Below the pieces are notes generated by a model. The model made no database searches and was not told the DNA's origin. It worked only from the letters and a program-made list of their open reading frames with translations. A program made the position numbers and the translations under genes. Positions 8,462-13,796 of a stretch of 20,412 nt of DNA are shown piece by piece. The DNA lies in NCBI GenBank assembly GCA_020025655.1, contig JAHHRR010000032.1, positions 1 through 20,412 of the forward strand. The letters run 5' to 3'. Each line of letters starts with the position of its first letter. The stretch's first letter is position 1. Origin of the DNA: Oscillospiraceae bacterium (GTDB lineage Bacteria; Bacillota; Clostridia; Oscillospirales; Oscillospiraceae).

Positions 8462-8899
8462 GTGGAAAAACTTCTTGTGAGCGCCTGCCTTCTTGGGCAC
8501 AACTGCAAGTATGACGGCGGAAACAACGGTCTTTCGACGGAAATTGTGGAAAACCTCAGAGAAAAGTACGAACTGATACCTGTCTGCCCTGAAACTGCCG
8601 GCGGACTTTCCACACCGAGAATGCCCAGCGAAAGAAAAGGAGAGCTTGTTGTTAACAGTGCCGGAGAAGATGTGAGCCGTGAATATCGGAAAGGTGCAGA
8701 GTATGCCCTTAATCTGGCAGAAGAAAATAACTGTCGGAAAGCACTTTTTAAAGAGCGCAGCCCGTCCTGCGGCAATGGCAGAATCTATGACGGCAGCTTT
8801 TCTCACAGTCTTATATCAGGAGACGGAGTGACATCTGAGCTTTTGAAGAAAAACGGAATAGAAATATTCGGAGAAAGCCAATTAGATAAACTTATATAA
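8462..8899 (+). CDS. DUF523 domain protein
   Basis: A 145-aa protein of the DUF523 family, found widely in bacteria with no firmly assigned function. Conserved features are the N-terminal VSACLLGHNCKYDGGNN, with two cysteines, the VCPETAGGLSTPR block and the SPSCGNGRIYDGSF segment with a further cysteine. The clustered Cys residues suggest metal or thiol chemistry, which is inference. The start is GTG 8462, five bases after GGAGG (8452-8456); an overlapping ATG at 8460 is in the wrong frame. Last gene of the clp operon, followed at once by a strong hairpin terminator. Confidence 0.85.
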   Translation: MEKLLVSACLLGHNCKYDGGNNGLSTEIVENLREKYELIPVCPETAGGLSTPRMPSERKGELVVNSAGEDVSREYRKGAEYALNLAEENNCRKALFKERSPSCGNGRIYDGSFSHSLISGDGVTSELLKKNGIEIFGESQLDKLI

Positions 8900-8906
8900 A
8901 ATTACA

Positions 8907-8963
8907 CCCCGCCGGTTTTCAGCACTGAATTCTGGAAAACGGCGGGGCGCATTATGTTTTTAT
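8907..8963. terminator. Bidirectional terminator between DUF523 gene and araC-type gene
   Basis: A long stem pairs CCCCGCC (8907-8913) with GGCGGGG (8941-8947), continues through G8915/C8940 and TTTTC (8916-8920) with GAAAA (8935-8939), with one bulged G. On the plus strand it is followed by ATTATGTTTTTATT and on the minus strand by GTGTAATTTTATAT. It can therefore stop both convergent transcripts. Confidence 0.85.
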
Positions 8964-8981
8964 TAAGGAATTATCTGATAA

Positions 8982-9866
8982 TCAATCATCTTCGCCGGAC
9001 TCTTCGGCAGATTCCTTGTTCTGAGCTGTCAGATGATATTTGTTGCGGTAGTCTGTGGGACTGATGCCTTCAGCCTTGCGGAAGCTCTGCGAAAAATAGC
9101 TTGGAGAGGAAAAGCCCGTAATTCTTGCAATCTGGGCGAGGGGATGATCCGTCATACGCAGAAGGTAGCAGCTTTCTTTAATCCTGAGACTGAGCAGGAA
9201 TTTTATAGGTGAAATTCCGTAATCCCGGGTGAAAAGGTGAGTCATGTGGTATTTGTTCAGATGAGCGACCTCTGCCAGATCATCAAGGCTGACGTTCTCT
9301 TTGAAGTGAGTCTCGATATACCTGTGAACGGCAGCGCCTTCTTTACTGACCTGAACAGTACTTGGAATCAGCTTTGCGGAAAAATCAGAACCACGCATGA
9401 GCCTGATAACAAAAATATCAAGAAGATCCTGACATATGGTTTCATAGCCCGGGGCTTTGGCCTCCAGTTCACGCAGCATATTACGCAGGAAGAACTGAAT
9501 ATCAGAGCCGGAGTTTTTAAAGCTTATTATGCAGAACGGTCTGTTTTCGTCTTCCTTGACCATAAGCTCAAGCCCCTCAACACCGAGAACGATATATTCA
9601 AGGGGATTGGAGTCAAGACTGGTTTCGGTGTGCCTTACATGGGGGTTTACTATTATAAGATCGTTTTCCTGTACAGGATAAAGCTGATCTTCAATTCGGA
9701 ACTGGCCTTTTCCGCCGACTACATAGAACATTTCTGCGCACGCATGAGTATGAGGCATACTGTTCCAGTCACCGCCGTATTTTGCGGTGCTGACGTACAG
9801 CAGCTTTGCTGCAACACGGGCATCCCTGCTGGCCTGAGAAATTAAATCGTAATGATTGCCGCTCAT
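8982..9866 (-). CDS. AraC family transcriptional regulator (cupin sensor domain)
   Basis: A 294-aa one-component regulator. Residues about 25-100 form an AraC-type cupin sugar-sensing domain (MPHTHACAEMFYVVGGKGQF, then LYPVQENDLIIVNPHVRHTE). Residues about 180-280 form the two-helix-turn-helix DNA-binding region (LDDLAEVAHLNKYHMTHLF and ARITGFSSPSYFSQSFRKAEG), ending with the family's SPTDYRNKY. The acidic tail KESAEESGEDD is extra. ATG 9866 follows GGTGATT. It is transcribed away from the Gal-HexNAc uptake and phosphorolysis operon across a 352-base gap, so it is the likely local activator or repressor of that operon, with the disaccharide or a breakdown product as a plausible signal. That role is inferred from position. 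Confidence 0.92.
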   Translation of the reverse strand: MSGNHYDLISQASRDARVAAKLLYVSTAKYGGDWNSMPHTHACAEMFYVVGGKGQFRIEDQLYPVQENDLIIVNPHVRHTETSLDSNPLEYIVLGVEGLELMVKEDENRPFCIISFKNSGSDIQFFLRNMLRELEAKAPGYETICQDLLDIFVIRLMRGSDFSAKLIPSTVQVSKEGAAVHRYIETHFKENVSLDDLAEVAHLNKYHMTHLFTRDYGISPIKFLLSLRIKESCYLLRMTDHPLAQIARITGFSSPSYFSQSFRKAEGISPTDYRNKYHLTAQNKESAEESGEDD

Positions 9867-9895
9867 AGAATCACCATACTTTATGTTTATTGAGA

Positions 9896-9924
9896 ATAAT
9901 TGGTAAAAATTGGGTGTTAGTCAA
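9896..9924 (-). promoter_or_regulatory. Predicted promoter of the araC-type gene
   Basis: On the minus strand TTGACT (plus 9919-9924) and AATTAT (plus 9896-9901) are separated by exactly 17 bases. This places the start near 9889, about 23 bases before the ATG. The -35 overlaps one copy of the TAGTCAA repeat (9918-9924), so the regulator could control its own gene. Confidence 0.55.
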
Positions 9925-10134
9925 GACTTACTTTTCTAAAGTATAATGCAAATTCAAATTTTTTACAAGTAGTCAAATGAATAAAAAATGTTAACAAATC
10001 AGGCAAAATCAATGGTAGGATGTATTATATTTCACTAATATGTGTATAATGCACAAAAATAATAAAATGATTTAGACTATTCTACAAAATTGCAGACGGA
10101 AGCAATATATATAAATAAAAACGCAATATTGAGC

Positions 10135-10162
10135 TTGCTGTTTTTTCTGATTAAGGTATACT
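10135..10162 (+). promoter_or_regulatory. Predicted promoter of the sugar-binding protein / GH112 operon
   Basis: TTGCTG (10135-10140) and TATACT (10157-10162) are 16 bases apart, predicting a start near 10169. The leader to ATG 10219 is about 50 bases and contains GGAGG (10205-10209) nine bases before the start codon. Confidence 0.55.
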
Positions 10163-10172
10163 GACAATAGTG

Positions 10173-10193
10173 TGTAACGGTAAAATTGTTACA
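10173..10193. promoter_or_regulatory. Operator-like inverted repeat at the operon start site
   Basis: TGTAAC (10173-10178) and GTTACA (10188-10193) are perfect inverted copies separated by nine bases. They lie just downstream of the predicted -10, around +5 to +25, where a bound repressor would block transcription. The regulator that binds is not known; the neighbouring AraC-type protein or a second regulator are both possible. Confidence 0.4.
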
Positions 10194-10218
10194 AATCAAA
10201 TTATGGAGGAATAAACAA

Positions 10219-11592
10219 ATGAAAAAGTTTCTTGCACTTCTTCTTGCACTGACCATGGTATTTGCTCTGGCAGCTTGCGGCGAAAAGGCACCCGCAGAGG
10301 AAACTCCTGCTGATGCTCCCGCTGATGCACCTGCCGAGGAAGCTCCTGCTGAAGGCGTTACCATTCAGGTTGCTGCTGTTTCTACCGCCTTTACTGATAA
10401 TTACCCCGAAATGTGGACTGATATTGCTGCCGCATTCGAGGCTGAGACCGGTATAAAGGTAGAACTCATTGAGGACAAAAACCTTGAGGACGTTATCGGA
10501 CCTTCCATGCAGGGCAATGAGTATCCCGATGTTGTATATCTGCCTGTCGGACGTCCCGCAGCTCTTACTGAGCAGTTTGTTAAAGATAAACTCGTTGCAG
10601 ATATCACCGACGTTATGGATATGACTGTTCCCGGTGAGGATGTAAAGGTTTCCGAGAAGATTTCCGACGGCTTCCTTGATACTTCCATCACTGCTCCCTA
10701 TGCAGACGGCAAGACCTACCTTGCTCCTATGTTCTATGATCCCTGCGGCCTGTTCTACAATGCAGGTCTGTTTGAGGAAAAGGGCTGGGAAGTTCCTACC
10801 ACCTGGGATGAGATGTGGGAGCTGGGCGACAAGGCTAAGGAAGAGGGCATCTCTCTCTTTACCTACCCCACCACCGGTTACTTTGATGCATTCCTGTACG
10901 GCCTGATGTACTCCGTCGGCGGCCCCGAGTTCTTCGAGAAGGCTACCCGCTACGAAGAGGGCATCTGGGACACTCCCGAGGCTCAGACCTGCTTTGACAT
11001 CATTGCAAAGCTCGCTACTTACACCAACCCCGTAACTCCCGCACAGGCTAACGATCAGGACTTCAAGCAGAATCAGCAGCTGGTTCTCGACAACAAGGCT
11101 CTGTTCATGCCCAACGGCAGCTGGATTGCCGGCGAAATGGAAGATTCCCCCAAGGCTGACGGCTTCAAGTGGGGCATGACCGCTATTCCCGCAGTTAAAG
11201 ACGGCGGCGACCGTTACAGCTTCTGCTGGTTCCAGCAGTCCTGGATTCCTGCAGGCGCAGAGAACATTGACGCTGCAAAGCAGTTCATCGCATTCCTGTA
11301 CAGCGACAAGGCTCAGGAAATCTTTGCTAAGGGCGGCGCTGTTCAGCCCATCACCGGTGCAGCTGAAACCATCGAAGATGCACAGAAGAAGGAATTCCTT
11401 GCAATCTATGACAGCGGTGCAAAGCCTGCTATGGGCGGCTTTGCCTCCTACAAGGCAGTTGCCGGTCTCGGCAGTGTCCGTGAAGTATTCCTCGATCCCG
11501 TCAACGGTCTCGTAAGCGGTAATGTTACCGTTGATGAGTGGGTAAACGGTATTAAGGAAGCAAGCGTACAGATGAACGCAAATCTTCAGTAA
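10219..11592 (+). CDS. Sugar ABC transporter substrate-binding lipoprotein (probable Gal-HexNAc binding)
   Basis: A 457-aa extracellular solute-binding protein of a CUT1-type sugar importer. The signal peptide ends in the lipobox LAAC with Cys20, so it is lipid-anchored outside the membrane. Residues about 23-45 form an Ala/Pro/Glu/Asp linker with repeated PADAPA and EEAPAE units. The remainder is a two-lobed binding domain (SBP_bac_1 fold) with FYDPCGLFYNAGLFEEKGWEVPTTWDEM as a recognisable family stretch. ATG 10219 follows GGAGG; an upstream TTG at 10186 in frame lacks a binding site and would disrupt the signal peptide. Co-location with a GH112 phosphorylase suggests lacto-N-biose/galacto-N-biose as ligand. 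Its codons are strongly C-ending (TTC, ACC, AAC, CCC), more than in neighbours, which suggests high expression. Confidence 0.92.
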   Translation: MKKFLALLLALTMVFALAACGEKAPAEETPADAPADAPAEEAPAEGVTIQVAAVSTAFTDNYPEMWTDIAAAFEAETGIKVELIEDKNLEDVIGPSMQGNEYPDVVYLPVGRPAALTEQFVKDKLVADITDVMDMTVPGEDVKVSEKISDGFLDTSITAPYADGKTYLAPMFYDPCGLFYNAGLFEEKGWEVPTTWDEMWELGDKAKEEGISLFTYPTTGYFDAFLYGLMYSVGGPEFFEKATRYEEGIWDTPEAQTCFDIIAKLATYTNPVTPAQANDQDFKQNQQLVLDNKALFMPNGSWIAGEMEDSPKADGFKWGMTAIPAVKDGGDRYSFCWFQQSWIPAGAENIDAAKQFIAFLYSDKAQEIFAKGGAVQPITGAAETIEDAQKKEFLAIYDSGAKPAMGGFASYKAVAGLGSVREVFLDPVNGLVSGNVTVDEWVNGIKEASVQMNANLQ

Positions 11593-11628
11593 TAATCCGG
11601 TTAAAGTAAACCACTAAACCGACAGTAG

Positions 11629-11664
11629 GCGGGATGAGTAGGTTCCTACTCATCCCGCTTTTTT
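11629..11664 (+). terminator. Strong intrinsic terminator inside the operon, after the binding-protein gene
   Basis: GCGGGATGAGTAGG (11629-11642) and CCTACTCATCCCGC (11645-11658) are perfect inverted copies, followed by six T (11659-11664). The two bases nearest the loop must stay open. It is placed between the binding-protein gene and the permease genes. Partial read-through would give much binding protein and less permease and enzyme, a common arrangement for ABC importers. Confidence 0.88.
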
Positions 11665-11685
11665 AGTTCAAACCTTTTCTTACTT

Positions 11686-11750
11686 CAGCGGCTGCATATA
11701 TATTATTGCTCATAGAATACGGAACAATAATGTATGATATGCAGCCGCTG
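11686..11750 (+). other. Very long intercistronic hairpin before the permease genes
   Basis: CAGCGGCTGCATAT (11686-11699) pairs perfectly with ATATGCAGCCGCTG (11737-11750). An inner stem continues it: ATTATTG (11702-11708) with CAATAAT (11725-11731), with a short bulge between. The total is about 65 bases with over 20 pairs. It is not followed directly by a T-run, and it ends 15 bases before the ribosome binding site of the first permease. It could stabilise or mark a processing point for the downstream mRNA, or be a small palindromic repeat; the function is unknown. Confidence 0.7.
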
Positions 11751-11781
11751 ACGCAGAATTTTTATGAGAGGAGCTGAGAAT

Positions 11782-12657
11782 GTGGAAAAGCGTAAAGGAC
11801 AGGGCGGTTTTATAGCACTTTGTGTCTTACCCGCAGTAATTCTGTTCACAATCTTCATGATTATTCCCACATTAAACGTTTTCAGAATGTCTCTGTTTGA
11901 AAGAGGCGCATATTCACCCACGGAGACCTTCGTCGGTTTTCAGAACTTTAAAATTCTGTTCAGCGACCCCAAGTTTATAACTTCAATGCAGAACACAATT
12001 CTGCTTATAGTTGTGGTCACTATAATTACCTTTTTCTTTGCTCTTACTTTTGCAGCTATACTCACAAGAGAAAAGATAAAGGGACAGAACTTCTTCCGTA
12101 TTATATTCTACATACCCAATATTCTTTCCATTGTTGTTATTGCAGGTATCTTCTCTGCAATTTACAAGCCGGAAAACGGTATGCTGAACTCAATTCTTTC
12201 CATGCTGTCAGGAAAAACAGTTCTTATACTGTGGAAGGATCAGCCGATGGTTGTTATAAGCGTCATCATCGCAATGGTCTGGCAGGCAATAGGCTACTAT
12301 ATGGTAATGTATATGGCTTCAATGTCCAGCGTACCGCTCAGTCTTTACGAAAGCGCCAGCCTTGACGGCGCAGGAAGAATTACTCAGTTTTTCCAGGTGA
12401 CCATTCCTCTTATCTGGACCAATATCCGCACAACACTTACCTTCTTCATAATTTCCACTATCAACATGGCATTCCTGTTTGTAAAATCCATGGTGGCGAA
12501 GGGAATGCTTGATGTGGGTCTGAGCTTTATGTATAACCAGAAGGACACCGGCCTTTACGGATATTCAATGGCAGCCGGTGTGGTTATATTCCTGTTCTCA
12601 TTCCTGCTTTCCGCCTTTGTTAACCGGGCTACCAAGCGGGAGCCCCTGGAATTCTAA
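11782..12657 (+). CDS. Sugar ABC transporter permease 1 (CUT1, MalF-like)
   Basis: A 291-aa inner-membrane permease with about six helices, beginning VEKRKGQGGFIALCVLPAVILF. The EAA loop that docks the ATPase is YESASLDGAGRITQFFQVTIP, which matches the CUT1 consensus. The start chosen is GTG 11782, eight bases after GAGAGGAG (11766-11773). The ATG at 11764 is in frame but has no binding site and overlaps that Shine-Dalgarno; the ATG at 11780 is out of frame. It would pair with the next permease and take sugar from the lipoprotein encoded upstream. No ATPase gene is present in the locus, so a shared MsmX/UgpC-type ATPase encoded elsewhere is expected. Confidence 0.92.
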   Translation: MEKRKGQGGFIALCVLPAVILFTIFMIIPTLNVFRMSLFERGAYSPTETFVGFQNFKILFSDPKFITSMQNTILLIVVVTIITFFFALTFAAILTREKIKGQNFFRIIFYIPNILSIVVIAGIFSAIYKPENGMLNSILSMLSGKTVLILWKDQPMVVISVIIAMVWQAIGYYMVMYMASMSSVPLSLYESASLDGAGRITQFFQVTIPLIWTNIRTTLTFFIISTINMAFLFVKSMVAKGMLDVGLSFMYNQKDTGLYGYSMAAGVVIFLFSFLLSAFVNRATKREPLEF

Positions 12658-12672
12658 GGAGGTCTGCGTATT

Positions 12673-13563
12673 ATGAATGGAACAAAAACTTCAACAGGCG
12701 GCGAAAAGCTGTATAAATTCTTTATCTATTTCGTGCTTATAATTCTGGCCGTAACTATTATTGTACCTGTTGCATGGGTATTTCTTGCCTCAGTTAAGCA
12801 GAATTCGGAATTCTATGGTAATCCGTGGACTCTGCCTGCAAGCTTCTACTGGGAAAACTTTGTAAACGCATGGAACGGTGCAAAAATGGGCGAGTATATG
12901 CTGAACTCTGCACTGGTAACTGTAATGGCACTGGCGCTGCTGCTTGTTATTGCCCTTCCGGCAGCCTACTGCCTGTCCAGATTCAAGTTCAGAGGCAGTA
13001 AGCTGCTCAATACCTGCTTCATGGCGGGACTGTTTATTAACGTGAACTATATTGTAGTTCCTATCTTCCTTATGCTTAAGGACGGCGATATGTGGGTTAA
13101 AAGCCTTATCGGTCACGGCATATTCCTGAACAATCTCTTTGTTCTGGCTCTTGTCTATGCCTCAACTGCGCTGCCCTTTACTATCTATCTGCTTTCCGGT
13201 TATTTCTCAACCCTGCCCCACGACTTTGAAGAGGCCGCTTATATTGACGGCGCAGGCTATGGTACCGCTATGATCAGAATCATATTCCCCATGGCTCAGC
13301 CCTCCATTATAACCATTATCCTCTTTAACTTCCTTGCATTCTGGAATGAGTACATTATTTCCATGACATTGATGAACTCCGCCAAAGGCCCCAAAACCCT
13401 GCCGGTCGGACTTTTGAATCTGATGCAGGCACAGCAGTCAAAGGCAGAATTCGGAACACTGTATGCAGGTCTTGTGCTTGTTATGCTGCCTACACTGATT
13501 CTGTACATCTGTGTTCAGAAGAAGCTGACTCAGGGTATGACTGTCGGCGGACTGAAAGGCTAA
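12673..13563 (+). CDS. Carbohydrate ABC transporter permease 2 (CUT1, MalG-like)
   Basis: A 296-aa second permease of the importer. Six hydrophobic segments can be followed from the first helix (KFFIYFVLIILAVTIIVPVAW) to the last (LYAGLVLVMLPTLILYICV). The EAA loop EEAAYIDGAGYGTAMIRIIFP fits the MalG class, and the C-terminus MTVGGLKG is the typical end of such proteins. The ATG at 12673 follows AAGGAGG, which overlaps the stop of permease 1, so the two are translated in step. A small membrane protein gene begins nine bases after its stop. Confidence 0.93.
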   Translation: MNGTKTSTGGEKLYKFFIYFVLIILAVTIIVPVAWVFLASVKQNSEFYGNPWTLPASFYWENFVNAWNGAKMGEYMLNSALVTVMALALLLVIALPAAYCLSRFKFRGSKLLNTCFMAGLFINVNYIVVPIFLMLKDGDMWVKSLIGHGIFLNNLFVLALVYASTALPFTIYLLSGYFSTLPHDFEEAAYIDGAGYGTAMIRIIFPMAQPSIITIILFNFLAFWNEYIISMTLMNSAKGPKTLPVGLLNLMQAQQSKAEFGTLYAGLVLVMLPTLILYICVQKKLTQGMTVGGLKG

Positions 13564-13572
13564 GGTGTAAAT

Positions 13573-13764
13573 ATGCATAATTTTTGGAAAGAACACTCCG
13601 CACTTAGAGTTGCCATTATAGCGTTGACTTTTATACTGGGAATATTCCTGATCGTGTACGGCTGGAAAATGACCGGAGAATTGAAGGGACTGGGACTTAT
13701 GGTAGTAGGATTAGCTCTGCTGCTCGTGTCACTTTTCGTCTATAACAGGCCTTATGAGGGCTGA
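13573..13764 (+). CDS. Small two-helix membrane protein of the sugar operon
   Basis: A 63-aa protein with two predicted membrane helices, about residues 12-30 (VAIIALTFILGIFLIVYGW) and 39-57 (GLGLMVVGLALLLVSLFVY), joined by the short polar turn KMTGELK. There is no signal-peptidase site and no catalytic motif. It begins nine bases after permease 2 behind AAGGTG, and ends 32 bases before the GH112 gene, in a tight operon, so it is probably translated. It resembles small uncharacterised proteins seen beside clostridial sugar permeases (possibly the family listed as DUF6903; I am not sure of the number). A role as an accessory or stabilising subunit of the importer is a guess from position. Confidence 0.75.
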   Translation: MHNFWKEHSALRVAIIALTFILGIFLIVYGWKMTGELKGLGLMVVGLALLLVSLFVYNRPYEG

Positions 13765-13796
13765 ATTAAATTTTGATTAAAAGAGGATAAAAATAT

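Larger units (their letters stand above)
9867..10218. other. 352-base AT-rich control region between araC-type gene and sugar operon
   Basis: No gene is supported here. It holds the minus-strand promoter of the regulator, a direct repeat TAGTCAA at 9918-9924 and 9970-9976 (52 bases apart, near five helical turns), isolated TATAAT boxes at 9942 and 10045 without acceptable -35 partners, and, at the right end, the operon promoter with a palindrome at its start site. AraC-family proteins usually bind direct repeats, so the TAGTCAA pair is a candidate binding site. Confidence 0.5.

Noticed and set aside
9237..9845. 202-codon plus-strand frame opposite the araC-type gene
   Set aside because: It lies wholly inside a well-supported AraC-family gene on the other strand and has no promoter or binding site of its own.
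9942..10050. TATAAT boxes at 9942-9947 and 10045-10050 as extra plus-strand promoters
   Set aside because: Neither has a -35 at 16-18 bases nor the TGn extension, and TATAAT is expected by chance in such AT-rich DNA.
10285..10355. Repetitive GCTGAT/GCACCT-type units in the binding-protein gene as a DNA repeat element
   Set aside because: They encode an Ala/Pro/Glu linker after the lipobox, a common feature of lipoproteins in this group, and are simple low-complexity coding sequence.
11764..11784. ATG at 11764 as start of permease 1
   Set aside because: It has no ribosome binding site and overlaps the GAGAGGAG that serves the GTG at 11782.
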